The translations under genes were made by a program, and so were the position numbers. The notes under the pieces were generated by a model that saw only the letters and a list, made by a program, of their open reading frames with translations, had not been told where the DNA came from and made no database searches. From Cupriavidus sp. P-10 (GTDB taxonomy: Bacteria > Pseudomonadota > Gammaproteobacteria > Burkholderiales > Burkholderiaceae), in NCBI RefSeq assembly GCF_003402535.2, contig NZ_AP025170.1, forward strand, positions 806,001 through 870,000: a stretch of DNA of 64,000 nt, in the 5' to 3' direction. Positions 27,047-35,824 of the stretch are shown one piece after another (the stretch's first letter is position 1; every line of letters starts with the position of its first letter).

Positions 27047-27982
27047 ATGACTGCACTCGTCATTGCTGAACACGACAATCAATCGATCAAGGGCGCCACG
27101 CTGAACACCGTGACCGCCGCAGCCCAATGCGGCGGCGACGTGCACGTGCTGGTGGCCGGTTCCAACGCCAAGGCCGCCGCTGACGCCGCCGCCAAGATCG
27201 CCGGCGTGACCAAGGTCCTGCTGGCAGACGCCGCCTACTTTGGCGACGGCCTGGCCGAAAACGTGGCCGAGCAGGCACTGGCCATCGCCAACGACTACTC
27301 GCACATCCTGGCTCCGGCCACCCCGTACGGCAAGAACATCCTGCCGCGCGTGGCCGCCAAGCTGGACGTGGCCCAGATCTCGGAAATCTCCAAGGTCGAC
27401 GCCCCGGACACCTTCGAGCGCCCGATCTACGCCGGTAACGCCATTGCCACGGTCAAGTCGGAAGACAAGATCAAGGTGATCACCGTGCGCGGCACCGCGT
27501 TTGACGCCGCCGCTGCCGAAGGTGGCTCGGCCGCCGTGGAAACCCTGCCGGCCGTGGCCGACGCGGGCGTTTCGCAGTTCGTTTCGCGCGAAGTGGCCAA
27601 GAGCGACCGTCCGGAACTGACCGCCGCCAAGATCATCGTCTCGGGTGGCCGTGGCGTGGGTTCGGGCGAGAACTACACCAAGGTGCTGACGCCGCTGGCC
27701 GACAAGCTGGGCGCCGCGCTGGGTGCCTCGCGCGCCGCTGTGGACGCCGGCTTCGTGCCGAACGACTACCAGGTCGGCCAGACCGGCAAGATCGTCGCGC
27801 CGCAGCTGTACATCGCCGTCGGTATCTCGGGCGCGATCCAGCATCTGGCCGGCATGAAGGACTCCAAGGTGATCGTCGCGATCAACAAGGATGCCGAAGC
27901 CCCGATCTTCTCCGTGGCCGATTACGGTCTGGTGGGCGATCTGAACACCGTGGTGCCGGAGCTGGTGGCCGCGCTGGGCTGA
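27047..27982 (+). CDS. etfA: electron transfer flavoprotein subunit alpha
   Basis: EtfA holds the redox-active FAD of the ETF heterodimer. The 311-residue protein has the N-terminal ETF fold ([20 protein letters not shown]) and the C-terminal FAD domain with [45 protein letters not shown] and [20 protein letters not shown], all in the conserved order. The start follows GGGGGAGAAATAAC. After the stop come two hairpins, the second a good terminator, so etfBA is a self-contained two-gene operon. Confidence 0.97.
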   Translation: MTALVIAEHDNQSIKGATLNTVTAAAQCGGDVHVLVAGSNAKAAADAAAKIAGVTKVLLADAAYFGDGLAENVAEQALAIANDYSHILAPATPYGKNILPRVAAKLDVAQISEISKVDAPDTFERPIYAGNAIATVKSEDKIKVITVRGTAFDAAAAEGGSAAVETLPAVADAGVSQFVSREVAKSDRPELTAAKIIVSGGRGVGSGENYTKVLTPLADKLGAALGASRAAVDAGFVPNDYQVGQTGKIVAPQLYIAVGISGAIQHLAGMKDSKVIVAINKDAEAPIFSVADYGLVGDLNTVVPELVAALG

Positions 27983-27992
27983 TGCCGTCAGC

Positions 27993-28026
27993 TTGCCGGC
28001 CGTGAGGTGGATGACGCGGCCGGCAA
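27993..28026 (+). terminator. 10-bp inverted repeat just after etfA
   Basis: TTGCCGGCCG and CGGCCGGCAA are perfectly complementary around a 14-base loop. It has no U-tract but stands directly before a true terminator and could protect the 3' end. Confidence 0.4.
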
Positions 28027-28039
28027 TGTTCGCAAAAGG

Positions 28040-28074
28040 AGCCGTTCCCGGGATTTCCCGCGAACGGCTTTTTT
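28040..28074 (+). terminator. rho-independent terminator of etfBA
   Basis: AGCCGTTC and GAACGGCT pair around a 14-base loop and are followed by a T-run. Confidence 0.85.
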
Positions 28075-28125
28075 GCGTCTGATCATTGCTCCATTTCTGC
28101 GGAGGTCCGCGATGCCAGCCAAACA

Positions 28126-28153
28126 AAAAGGGCGGCCTCCGGGGCCGCCCTTG
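28126..28153 (-). terminator. terminator of dadA (minus strand)
   Basis: A GGGCGGCC/GGCCGCCC stem which, read on the minus strand, is followed by TTTTTGTTT; it lies 22 bases beyond the dadA stop. Confidence 0.8.
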
Positions 28154-28175
28154 CGTTGCCTGTGTGCCGCCGCTG

Positions 28176-29480
28176 TCAGGCGTGCGCCGGCCGCGGTGCC
28201 ACATGATGGCGTGTGGGTTTGAGGTAGCGTCCCACTGACAGGTCATCGGCACGGATCGCCGGTGAAGTGCCGGAAACCAGGTCCGACAGCAGCTTGCCCG
28301 AGCCGCAGGCCATGGTCCAGCCCAGCGTGCCGTGCCCGGTGTTCAGCCACAGGCCACGTACCTGCGTCGGGCCGACGATCGGCGTGCCGTCCGGCGTCAT
28401 CGGACGCAGGCCGGTCCAGAACGTGGCCTGGCTGACATCGCCGGCGCCGGGGAACAAATCGGTGACCACGTGTTCGAGCGTGCGGCGCTTGGCCGGGTCG
28501 AGGCTGCGGTCATAGCCGACGATCTGCGCCATGCCGCCGACGCGGATGCGATCCTCAAAGCGGGTGATGGCGACCTTGTAGGTTTCATCGAGCACCGTCG
28601 ACACCGGGCTGCGCGAGACATCGCTCATCGGCACAGTGATCGAGAAGCCTTTGAGCGGGTACACCGGCAGGTTGGACATGCCCGACAAGAACGGCTTCAC
28701 CAACTGCGTCGACCAGCTGCCCAGCGCCACGACCACCAGGTCGGCGATCATCGGCTCGCCGTTCACGACGGCGCCAGTGACGGCATCGCCCTGTGTCATC
28801 AGGCTGTCGATCGAGCGGTTGTACAGGAACCTGACGCCCAGCGTCTCGGCCATCTGCGAAAGTCGCGTGGTGAACAACTGGCAGTCGCCGGTCTCGTCGT
28901 TGGGAAGGCGCAGGCCGCCGCTCAGCTTGTGGCTGACTGTGGCCAGCGCCGGTTCGCTCGCGGCGAGTTCTTCGCGCGAAAGCAACTGGTAGGGCACGCC
29001 GGCATCTTCCAGCACGGCGATGTCCTTGGCCGCGCCTTGCAGCTGCTCGTCGGTGCGAAACACCTGCAGCGTGCCTTGCTGGCGGCCTTCATATGCGATT
29101 CCGGTTTCCGCGCGCAATGTGCGGATGCAGTCGCGGCTGTATTCGGCCAGCCGCACCATGCGCTCCTTGTTCACGGCGTAGCGCTCGGCGCTGCAGTTCA
29201 GCAGCATCTGCCACATCCACTGCAGCTGGAACAGCGTGCCGTCCGGCCGGATGGACAGCGGGGCATGTTCCTGGAACATCCACTTGATCGCTTTCAGCGG
29301 CACGCCGGGTGCTGCCCACGGCGACGCATAACCCGGAGAAATCTGCCCCGCGTTGGCAAAGCTGGTGCCGAGCGCGGGCCCGGCCTCGCGATCGACGACG
29401 GTCACTTCGTGACCGGCCTTGGCCAGGTACCACGCACTGGTGACGCCAATGACGCCACTACCAAGTACGAGAACGCGCAT
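28176..29480 (-). CDS. dadA: D-amino acid dehydrogenase small subunit
   Basis: DadA is an FAD enzyme at the inner membrane that oxidises D-amino acids, chiefly D-alanine, to keto acids and passes electrons to the respiratory chain. The 434 residues begin with the dinucleotide motif [20 protein letters not shown] and show [36 protein letters not shown] and [18 protein letters not shown], which are diagnostic. ATG 29480 follows GGGAGTCCCCGAA. It is divergent from an Lrp-type regulator gene, the arrangement known for dadA and its regulator. No alanine racemase gene lies next to it here. Confidence 0.95.
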   Translation of the reverse strand: MRVLVLGSGVIGVTSAWYLAKAGHEVTVVDREAGPALGTSFANAGQISPGYASPWAAPGVPLKAIKWMFQEHAPLSIRPDGTLFQLQWMWQMLLNCSAERYAVNKERMVRLAEYSRDCIRTLRAETGIAYEGRQQGTLQVFRTDEQLQGAAKDIAVLEDAGVPYQLLSREELAASEPALATVSHKLSGGLRLPNDETGDCQLFTTRLSQMAETLGVRFLYNRSIDSLMTQGDAVTGAVVNGEPMIADLVVVALGSWSTQLVKPFLSGMSNLPVYPLKGFSITVPMSDVSRSPVSTVLDETYKVAITRFEDRIRVGGMAQIVGYDRSLDPAKRRTLEHVVTDLFPGAGDVSQATFWTGLRPMTPDGTPIVGPTQVRGLWLNTGHGTLGWTMACGSGKLLSDLVSGTSPAIRADDLSVGRYLKPTRHHVAPRPAHA

Positions 29481-29527
29481 TTCGGGGACTCCCAACTACG
29501 ATGTCAGGTTGATGAAGGATTTGTCTC

Positions 29528-29533
29528 TATACT
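29528..29533 (+). promoter_or_regulatory. putative -10 element for the Lrp-type gene
   Basis: TATACT, 55 bases before the regulator start; the operator-like repeat at 29556-29574 falls in the predicted leader. Confidence 0.4.
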
Positions 29534-29555
29534 ATTGAATACAATCCAGTCATAG

Positions 29556-29574
29556 TTACCGAATTTATCGGTTA
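29556..29574. promoter_or_regulatory. putative Lrp-type operator between dadA and its regulator
   Basis: TTACCGA, five bases (ATTTA), TCGGTTA: six of seven positions complementary around an AT-rich centre, the usual form of an Lrp/AsnC-family site. Confidence 0.5.
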
Positions 29575-29588
29575 AACAGGAAAAATTC

Positions 29589-30092
29589 ATGAGAACCAGT
29601 CGCCAGCCGGTACGCACCCTAGACCGGCTCGACCGCAGGATCCTGACGCTGCTGCAGGCCGACGGCAGGATCTCGATGAAAGACCTGGCGGAGGCCGTCG
29701 GCCTGACCATCACGCCGTGCATCGAGCGGGTCAAGCGCCTGGAGCGCGATGGTGTCATCATGGGCTACTACGCGCGGCTGAACCCGTCCTTGCTGGGCAG
29801 CGCGCTGCTGGTCTTCGTGGAGATTTCGCTCGGCAACAAATCGGGCAATATGTTCGAGCAGTTCCGCCGCGAGGTGCTGCGCATCCCGGAAGTGCTGGAA
29901 TGTCACCTCGTGTCGGGCGATTTCGACTACCTGATCAAGGCACGCATCCGCGAGATCGGCGAATACCGCCGGCTGCTGGGCGACATCCTGTTGCAGCTGC
30001 CGGGCGCCGCGCAGTCGAAAAGCTATGTCGTGATGGAAGAAATCAAGGAAACGCTGGCAATCTCGGTCGAGGACAAAAGCCAGCCGACCTGA
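29589..30092 (+). CDS. Lrp/AsnC-family transcriptional regulator
   Basis: This 167-residue protein has the N-terminal winged helix-turn-helix of the family (TLDRLDRRILTLLQADGRIS, then MKDLAEAVGLTITPCIERVK as recognition part) and a C-terminal RAM/effector domain (YYARLNPSLLGSALLVFVEI, HLVSGDFDYLIKARIREIGE). It is divergent from dadA and is therefore probably its activator or regulator (DadR/BkdR-like), responding to D- or L-alanine. That ligand is inferred from context. The ATG follows CAGGAAAAATTC. Confidence 0.92.
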   Translation: MRTSRQPVRTLDRLDRRILTLLQADGRISMKDLAEAVGLTITPCIERVKRLERDGVIMGYYARLNPSLLGSALLVFVEISLGNKSGNMFEQFRREVLRIPEVLECHLVSGDFDYLIKARIREIGEYRRLLGDILLQLPGAAQSKSYVVMEEIKETLAISVEDKSQPT

Positions 30093-30112
30093 CCACCCGC
30101 GCCAGGCGAGCG

Positions 30113-31369
30113 ATGCCGGCAACCATGAAGCGCCCCACGAATCCACCGAAAGACACCCTGCGTACCGGCCAGCGGCCGAGCGCCGATGCAGATACGTCAT
30201 GGCCGGAGCCAGGCCAGCGGCCGCCCGTCGCCCGCAAGGGGCGCGGCGCGGTCAGCAACCTGCAGGGACGATTCGAGCGCGACCAGCGCGAAGCCTTCGA
30301 CGACGGCTGGCATAGCCCGGCCGCGGACGAGCCGGCCGCCGGGGTCGGCCAGGGGCATCCGGAGGATGCCGCCAACCCTGCGCCGGCGCCGGAAATGCCG
30401 TTGTTGCCGCTGCGCACCCAGGTACGCATCGAACGCGCGCGTTCGATCCTGACGCGCAACGCTTCGCCGGATATCCCGTTCGACGTCTCGCTGAACCCGT
30501 ACCGCGGCTGCGAGCACGGCTGCATTTACTGCTTCGCGCGGCCTACGCACGCCTATCTGGACCTGTCGCCGGGGCTCGACTTCGAAACCCGGCTGTTCGC
30601 CAAGGCCAACGCCGCTGAAAAGCTGCGCGAGGCACTGGCGCGCCCCTCGTACCGCTGCGAGACCATTGCGCTGGGCGTCAACACCGACGCCTACCAGCCG
30701 ATCGAGCGCGAGCAGCGCATTACCCGCGGCATCCTCGAGGTGCTGAGCGAGCATGACCATCCGGTCGCTCTGATCACCAAGTCTTCACTGATCGAGCGGG
30801 ATATCGACCTGCTGGCGCCGATGGCCGCCAGGCGGCTCGCGGTGGCTGCCGTGACCATTACCACGCTGGATGCGGACATCGCGCGCACGCTCGAGCCGCG
30901 TGCGGCCACGCCGTCACGGCGCCTGCGTACGATCCGTACGCTGACCGACGCCGGCATCCCGGTAGGCGTGAGCATTGCCCCGGTGATCCCGTTCATCACC
31001 GAGCCTGACCTGGAACGTGTGCTGGAAGCGGCGCGCGAGGCGGGCGCCGTCTATGCGAACTACATCGTGCTGCGGCTGCCATGGGAGGTGCGGCCGCTGT
31101 TCGAGGAATGGCTGCTGGCGCATTTCCCTGACCGTGCCGAGCGGGTCATGAACCGCGTTCGCGACATGCGCGAAGGCAAAGCCTACGATGCCAGCTTTGC
31201 CACGCGCATGCGGGGCACGGGCGTGTGGGCGGACTTGCTGCGTCAGCGCTTCTACAAGGCCGCCGACCGGCTCGGCTTCCGCTATAACCGGTTCGAACTG
31301 GATACTTCGCGGTTCCGGCCACCCGCGGGACCACGCGGCAAGGACGATCCGCAGGGTTCCTTGTTCTGA
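30113..31369 (+). CDS. PA0069-family radical SAM protein
   Basis: A 418-residue radical SAM enzyme of the spore-photolyase-like (Rv2578c/PA0069) group. The cluster-binding cysteines are in CEHGCIYC (C133, C137, C140), giving the unusual Cx3Cx2C spacing of this group. Other visible elements are SLNPYRGCEH, ALGVNTDAYQPIER, ITKSSLIERDIDLL, and NYIVLRLPWEVRPLFEEW. The N-terminal 90 residues are polar and low-complexity (KGRGAVSNLQGRFERDQRE is the conserved entry). The reaction is not established. Two starts are possible, ATG 30113 and ATG 30125. It begins 20 bases after the Lrp-type gene. Confidence 0.9.
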   Translation: MPATMKRPTNPPKDTLRTGQRPSADADTSWPEPGQRPPVARKGRGAVSNLQGRFERDQREAFDDGWHSPAADEPAAGVGQGHPEDAANPAPAPEMPLLPLRTQVRIERARSILTRNASPDIPFDVSLNPYRGCEHGCIYCFARPTHAYLDLSPGLDFETRLFAKANAAEKLREALARPSYRCETIALGVNTDAYQPIEREQRITRGILEVLSEHDHPVALITKSSLIERDIDLLAPMAARRLAVAAVTITTLDADIARTLEPRAATPSRRLRTIRTLTDAGIPVGVSIAPVIPFITEPDLERVLEAAREAGAVYANYIVLRLPWEVRPLFEEWLLAHFPDRAERVMNRVRDMREGKAYDASFATRMRGTGVWADLLRQRFYKAADRLGFRYNRFELDTSRFRPPAGPRGKDDPQGSLF

Positions 31370-31509
31370 GCGGCTTCGGTGGCTTGCTGGTCGCCGATCA
31401 TACGGCTGGCCAGGTCCAGCGCGGCCTTGGCGCTCGATGGCGGCAGTCCGGAGGACAGCGCCAGCCTGACGGCGATTGCTGCCAGGCGTCCTTCGTCATA
31501 CGTCGGCAT
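31282..31509 (-). CDS. small hypothetical protein, antisense overlap with the radical SAM gene
   Basis: A 75-residue open frame begins MPTYDEGRLAAIAVRLALSS and contains an amphipathic helical part (KAALDLASRMIGDQQA) before a polar tail. The start has an AAAGGAG ribosome site, though 11 bases away. Its last 88 bases overlap the 3' end of the convergent radical SAM gene, where coding constraint belongs to the other strand, so only the first 45 residues have independent support. I do not recognise the family. Confidence 0.42.
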   Translation of the reverse strand: MPTYDEGRLAAIAVRLALSSGLPPSSAKAALDLASRMIGDQQATEAAQNKEPCGSSLPRGPAGGRNREVSSSNRL

Positions 31510-31658
31510 GTCGATTGGTGCTCCTTTGCGCCGCATGAGCCACGCTCCGCCGCGCATGTCGCCGCCAGGATCGGACGGTCTTTCCAGTATGGGCGATTTG
31601 GGCGAAAGGGGAATTGCCGATTGCGCCCGCCTTGATCGCGCGCAAATGCAGGCATAAC

Positions 31659-32585
31659 TCAGCACCTTCCGCGATGGTCGGCGTCAGGCAGATCCCAATA
31701 GGGAGGATCGCCAAAGCGCTTCGCATAGAAATCGACAAACGCGCGCGTCTTGGCCGGCACCAGGTGGCGGCTGGGAAAGACTGCCCAGATCGACACGGCC
31801 GGCAGCACCGGGTATTCGTCCAGCACCGTCACCAGCGCGCCACTGCGCAGCAGCGGCCCGACATCCCAGGTCGACTTTAGGGCGATGCCGACGCCCGCGA
31901 CCAGCGCATCGCGGATCACTTCGCCATTGTCTGCCCGCAGGTTGCCGCGTACGTGGACCACCGTTTCGCCCAGTGGCGTGTCGAAGCGCCAGGCCGACTG
32001 GTCGGCCAGCAGCAGGCAGTTGTGCGCGCGCAGGTCGTCGGGATGGCGGGGCACGCCCCGTTCACGCAAATACGCTGGCGCGGCACAGATCACGCGGCGG
32101 CTCGGGGCGAGCGGGCGCGCCACCAGCGTGGAGTCGGGCAGCACACCCATGCGCAGCGCCACGTCGATGCTGGCGTCGACCAGCCCGATGACCTGGTCGG
32201 TCAGGCGCAGGTCCAGCGTGATGTCCGGATAGGCGGCCAGGAAATCGGGCAGGGCCGGCGAGACATGCTGGCGGCCGAATGAAGCCGGCACCGTGACGCG
32301 CAGCTGGCCGCGCGGATGCTCGGCGCTGCTGCCGACCGATTGCGCCGCAAGTTCCGCGGTTGCCAGCAGTTGTTCGGCGTGCGGCAGGAAGCGCTCGCCG
32401 TCGGCGGTCAGCGCCAGCCGGCGTGTGGTGCGATGCAGCAGGCGGCTGCCCAGCGCTTGTTCGAGCCGGCCCAGCCGGGCGCTGGCCGTGGAAGTGGACA
32501 AGCCAAGGTCGCGTGCCGCCGCGGACAGGTTGCCCAGCGCCGCGGCGCGGGCAAAGACGGCGACGTCGAGCAGGTCGAAATGCAT
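31659..32585 (-). CDS. LysR-family transcriptional regulator
   Basis: This 308-residue protein has the LysR N-terminal helix-turn-helix (DLLDVAVFARAAALGNLSAA and LSTSTASARLGRLEQALGS) and a C-terminal periplasmic-binding-like effector domain (GQLRVTVPASFGRQHVSPAL, then VPSRHLVPAKTRAFVDF-like end). It resembles the CrgA/AaeR-like subgroup. LysR genes usually sit divergent from their targets; here its upstream neighbour on the same strand is a TM2-domain gene 16 bases away, so its target cannot be guessed. ATG 32585 begins MHFDLLDVAV. Confidence 0.92.
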   Translation of the reverse strand: MHFDLLDVAVFARAAALGNLSAAARDLGLSTSTASARLGRLEQALGSRLLHRTTRRLALTADGERFLPHAEQLLATAELAAQSVGSSAEHPRGQLRVTVPASFGRQHVSPALPDFLAAYPDITLDLRLTDQVIGLVDASIDVALRMGVLPDSTLVARPLAPSRRVICAAPAYLRERGVPRHPDDLRAHNCLLLADQSAWRFDTPLGETVVHVRGNLRADNGEVIRDALVAGVGIALKSTWDVGPLLRSGALVTVLDEYPVLPAVSIWAVFPSRHLVPAKTRAFVDFYAKRFGDPPYWDLPDADHRGRC

Positions 32586-32601
32586 GGCGCCGCCGCCGCG
32601 G

Positions 32602-33096
32602 CTATTGCGACAGCTCGCGCGCCGCCTCAACCTGCGATTCGAAGAAGGTCTGGAAGCTGATTGCCAGCCCCGCCATCAGCAGGCCGGTGCCGATCAGCAG
32701 CGACAGGATCACCAGGATCACGACCGGCCAGCCTGAGCGCGTGGGCTTGCCATGGGGATTGAAGCGCGCGTCCCACTTGTCGTCCGGGCGCAGGCCATAG
32801 ACGATCGCGGCCAGGAAGGCGCTGATGACCGAGACTCCGCCGGCAACGGCGAACGTCCAGTTGAGCGCGGGGGAGCCGGCATCCGTCGTCATCGAGGTAA
32901 TACCGATGACGCCCGCCAGCAACCCCAGCAGGTGAGCCCAGCCGTACACGTCGCGCAGCCCGCCCAGGTAAAAGCGGTGCGCTCCCAGGCTGCCGAACAG
33001 GAACGCCAGCGCGACCGTCAGCAGCTTGGACTTGCCGCGGGCCGGGACGGGAGCGCGGGTGGTGGTAGCGGGACTGGCTGGCGTGGCGGCAGGCAT
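32602..33096 (-). CDS. TM2-domain membrane protein
   Basis: A 164-residue membrane protein. After a Pro/Ala-rich start it has a TM2 domain: KSKLLTVALAFLFGSLGAHR, FYLGG and two helices. A third helix follows (TFAVAGGVSVISAFLAAIVY), then a polar loop with DDKWDARFNPHGKPTRSG and a last helix (WPVVILVILSLLIGTGLLM). TM2 proteins have no general function. ATG 33096 begins MPAATPASPAT. The LysR gene starts 16 bases after its stop, so they may share a transcript. Confidence 0.85.
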   Translation of the reverse strand: MPAATPASPATTTRAPVPARGKSKLLTVALAFLFGSLGAHRFYLGGLRDVYGWAHLLGLLAGVIGITSMTTDAGSPALNWTFAVAGGVSVISAFLAAIVYGLRPDDKWDARFNPHGKPTRSGWPVVILVILSLLIGTGLLMAGLAISFQTFFESQVEAARELSQ

Positions 33097-33220
33097 GGCG
33101 TAGGGGCGTGCGGGGCAGTTCAGGAAAAAACGGCGGCACACGAATGCCAGCCGGCAGTCATTGTACGCCGGCGGTCACGGCCAGGGAGAGGAAGTGCATC
33201 AGCAGACGCGCGGGGCGACG

Positions 33221-33379
33221 CTAATGCCAGCCGCCTGAGAGCAGGCTCTTGATAAAGGTGGCGGCGTGTTCGCTGATATGCGTTTCGCCGTAAAGGACCA
33301 GGGTAAGAATTCCCATGAACAGGATGGACAGCGATAACTGGCCTGCGTGTTCGGCCAGGTCGCTAAGCAGGGGTGACAT
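33221..33379 (-). CDS. 52-residue single-pass membrane protein
   Basis: ATG at 33379 to TAG at 33221 encodes a 52-residue protein: a short polar start (MSPLLSDLAEHAGQ), one membrane helix (LSLSILFMGILTLVLYG), an amphipathic C-terminal part (THISEHAATFIKSLL) and the end SGGWH. A ribosome site GAGGTTTG precedes the ATG. The alternation of helix and amphipathic segment is what a real small membrane protein looks like. The family is unknown to me. A longer frame on the same strand covers the area but reads as Cys/Trp-rich nonsense. Confidence 0.6.
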   Translation of the reverse strand: MSPLLSDLAEHAGQLSLSILFMGILTLVLYGETHISEHAATFIKSLLSGGWH

Positions 33380-33642
33380 GACAAACCTCACAGAATTATT
33401 GTCATTCTGGAGGCCGCGCCCGAGCTGTCATGATCGGGTCCGACAGGAGGTGTCGGGCAGAGGCAGGTCAGTTCGATTGCCGTCTGCACTAGACGGCACG
33501 CTGTGAGCCCCGGGCAGCGCCGGGCGGCAGCCTGTGTGCAGCACCCGGAAAGCGGGGCACACTCAGGTACAGACAGTCGAGGCGAGGGCGGAGTTCCGCA
33601 GGGAGGCGGCGGCGCTGCACAAGCGCCGGTACGGAAGCCGGG
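33380..33642. other. non-coding stretch with a hairpin
   Basis: No convincing gene. At 33478-33498, TGCCGTCT and AGACGGCA form a perfect 8-bp stem with a 5-base loop; a shorter repeat, CCGACA/TGTCGG, lies at 33440-33456. The role of both is unknown. Confidence 0.4.
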
Positions 33643-34047
33643 TCAGCGTCCGCCGTTGTCGCGGCCGCGCGCCTGCCAGCCGGGACCCACGTTGATGGGC
33701 CGCGAGTCGTTGCGGGCGTCTGGAGGGTTGCTGCGCTGATCCTGGGCCCGCGCTCGGTTATCGTCGCGAGCGCCCTGCATGGCGGCTGCACGGCGGCCGC
33801 TGAGGCGGTCGTCTGCACGCGCACGGGCTTCCATGCGGTCGATCTGCGCCTGCACGTGATCGCGGCTTTCGGCGCGCACACTGGCGACTTGCCAGCCGTC
33901 GCCGGCCTGCAGTCGCACCGGCCGGGCATCGGGGCGGCCTTGTTGCCAGAACGCGACCTGGGCATGACTGGCGGCTACCGCGCCGACCAGGCCCGAGGCC
34001 ACCAGGATGCCAGCTACCAGGTCGCGCAGGAGAGAGCGGGAGAACAT
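33643..34047 (-). CDS. secreted Arg/Asp-rich hypothetical protein
   Basis: A 134-residue protein with a clear signal peptide ([20 protein letters not shown], then AASHAQ) and a charged mature part rich in Arg, Asp, Ala and Gln, with repeated motifs of the DDRLSGRR and [11 protein letters not shown] kind; it ends near [12 protein letters not shown]. The first mature part, [20 protein letters not shown], looks ordered, the rest disordered. I do not recognise the family. Exported and highly charged, it may be a periplasmic or envelope protein. It stands alone; the gene upstream (34230-35351) is on the same strand, 182 bases away. Confidence 0.65.
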   Translation of the reverse strand: MFSRSLLRDLVAGILVASGLVGAVAASHAQVAFWQQGRPDARPVRLQAGDGWQVASVRAESRDHVQAQIDRMEARARADDRLSGRRAAAMQGARDDNRARAQDQRSNPPDARNDSRPINVGPGWQARGRDNGGR

Positions 34048-34229
34048 GCGGATTCCCAGGGTCCTGTCGCGCTGAGTTGCTGTTGGAAGATGGGTTCATG
34101 GTACGCATGGGCCATCGGGTCGCGCTATGCCAAGCGCGTTACCGGTGTAACGGATTGTTTCGGGTACACAGCCCTTGCTCCTCCTGGTGTTCAGGCTGTT
34201 TTGCGGGGCGCACGCGTGGTCCTCTGGGC

Positions 34230-35351
34230 CTACGGCGCATAGCGGATCCGGTAGATTGCGCCAGCCAGGTCGTCGCTGACCAGCAGCGAGCCATCCGGGG
34301 CGACCAGCACGTCGGCCGGGCGGCCCCACGGGTGCTTGCCGCGCAGCCATCCCTGGGCAAACACTTCCTGCCGGGCTGCCTTGCCGGACTCGTCCAGCAG
34401 GACGCGCACTACGCGGTAGCCGGACGGCTCGCTGCGATCCCAGCTGCCGTGTTCGGCGATAAACACGTTGTTGCGGTACGCCGAGGGGAACTGGTTGCCG
34501 GTGTAGAAGCGCATGCCGAGCGCGGCCACATGCGCGCCCAGCCGCGCGACCGGAGCGACAAATTCCGAACACGCGCGCTGGCTGCCAAACTCCGGGTCGG
34601 CGACGTTCCCGGCGTGGCAGTATGGGTAGCCGAAATGCTGGTTCGGCGCGGTGGCACGGTTCAGCTCATCGTCGGGCACGTTGTCGCCCATGCGGTCGCG
34701 GCCGTTATCGGTGAACCACAGCTCGCGCGTGGACGGATGCCAGTCGAAGCCGACGGTATTGCGCACGCCCCGGGCCACCACCTGCAGGTCGCTGCCGTCG
34801 GGCTTCATCTTCATGATGTTGGCGTAGCGATTCTCGTCCTTCGCGCAGATGTTGCAGGGCGCGCCCACCGGAACGTACAGGTATCCGTCCGGACCGAAGG
34901 CGATGAATTTCCAGCCGTGGTGTGTATCGGTGGGAAAGCGGTCGCTTACCACCACCGGCTCCGGCGGGTTGTCCAGGCGAGCTTCGATATTATCGAGGCG
35001 CACGATCCTGGACACCGACGAGGCGTACAGGCTGCCATCGCGCAGGGCCACCCCGGCCGGCATGCTCAGGCCGCTGGCGACGGTCCGCACGCGAGGCCTG
35101 GCGCCGAGCGCATCGGTCACCGCATAGACTTTGCCCTCCCGGAGTGTGCCGACGAACAGCGTTCCCGATGGCGACAGCGTCATCGCCCGTGCACCTGGCA
35201 CGTCCTGGGTCAGTACTTCGATACGGAAGCCGGCCGGCAGCTTGATCTGCTCCAGCGGCAGGGCCGCCGCCGCGCTGCCTGCCAGCAGGACCACGGCGAG
35301 CAGGGCGGATTGCCGTATGGTACGAAGCAAGAAGTGCAGGTGCGGGCGCAT
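34230..35351 (-). CDS. periplasmic sorbosone/glucose dehydrogenase-like beta-propeller protein
   Basis: A 373-residue protein with a Sec signal peptide ([20 protein letters not shown]) and a six-bladed beta-propeller of the GSDH/sorbosone-dehydrogenase group, whose members use PQQ. Family features seen are [40 protein letters not shown], the central [20 protein letters not shown], and [20 protein letters not shown]. It has four mature cysteines (CNIC pair, then YCHAG and ACSEF), possibly two disulfides. No pqq genes are in the window, so cofactor and substrate remain open. ATG 35351 follows CAGGAGGCCCGAC, an ideal ribosome site. Confidence 0.85.
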   Translation of the reverse strand: MRPHLHFLLRTIRQSALLAVVLLAGSAAAALPLEQIKLPAGFRIEVLTQDVPGARAMTLSPSGTLFVGTLREGKVYAVTDALGARPRVRTVASGLSMPAGVALRDGSLYASSVSRIVRLDNIEARLDNPPEPVVVSDRFPTDTHHGWKFIAFGPDGYLYVPVGAPCNICAKDENRYANIMKMKPDGSDLQVVARGVRNTVGFDWHPSTRELWFTDNGRDRMGDNVPDDELNRATAPNQHFGYPYCHAGNVADPEFGSQRACSEFVAPVARLGAHVAALGMRFYTGNQFPSAYRNNVFIAEHGSWDRSEPSGYRVVRVLLDESGKAARQEVFAQGWLRGKHPWGRPADVLVAPDGSLLVSDDLAGAIYRIRYAP

Positions 35352-35419
35352 GTCGGGCCTCCTGTCGCGGTTTTTGCCACGATGCCTGCACGGCACTGGC
35401 ACGTCAATCACCTAAGTGT

Positions 35420-35448
35420 TTGTTTGGCCTCGGAAACTGGGCTATACT
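35420..35448 (+). promoter_or_regulatory. promoter of the rpsP operon
   Basis: TTGTTT (35420-35425), 17-bp spacer, TATACT (35443-35448); predicted leader of about 50 nt. Confidence 0.6.
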
Positions 35449-35504
35449 CTTGTGTTTCGTGTTCGTTTGAACACCCGGACACCCGTTTTCTGAGGAATCA
35501 TCCC

Positions 35505-35756
35505 ATGGTCGTTATCCGTCTGGCTCGCGGCGGCAGCAAGAAGCGCCCGTTCTTCAACATCGTCGCTACCGACTCGCGCAACCGTCGCGATGGCCGTTTC
35601 ATCGAGCGCGTTGGCTTCTACAACCCGCTGGCTTCGGAAGGCGAAGAAGGCCTGCGCCTGGCGCAAGACCGTCTGGCCTACTGGCAAGGCGTTGGCGCCC
35701 AGCTGTCGCCGACCGTTGCCCGCCTGGTCAAGCAAGGCGCCAAGGCTGCTGCCTGA
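35505..35756 (+). CDS. rpsP: 30S ribosomal protein S16
   Basis: S16 is a small-subunit assembly protein. The 83 residues [20 protein letters not shown], then [19 protein letters not shown] and [14 protein letters not shown] match the family throughout. ATG 35505 follows TGAGGAATCATCCC. It is the first gene of the conserved rpsP-rimM-trmD-rplS operon, and all four are present here in the usual order. Confidence 0.98.
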   Translation: MVVIRLARGGSKKRPFFNIVATDSRNRRDGRFIERVGFYNPLASEGEEGLRLAQDRLAYWQGVGAQLSPTVARLVKQGAKAAA

Positions 35757-35791
35757 TTGACGCTCGGTCCATCGGACTGAGCGAAACATAG

Positions 35792-35810
35792 CGTGCCCGA
35801 AAGGGCACGT
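35792..35810 (+). terminator. hairpin between rpsP and rimM
   Basis: CGTGCCC, loop GAAA, GGGCACG, followed by TTCTTCGTT. A partial terminator or processing structure here could make rpsP more abundant than the rest of the operon. Confidence 0.5.
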
Positions 35811-35824
35811 TCTTCGTTGCGCAC

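Noticed and set aside
33199..33384. A 61-codon minus-strand frame in the TM2/hypothetical gap
   Set aside because: The peptide is Cys/Pro/Trp-rich without helix pattern; a different frame on the same strand (33221-33379) has a ribosome site and membrane helix.
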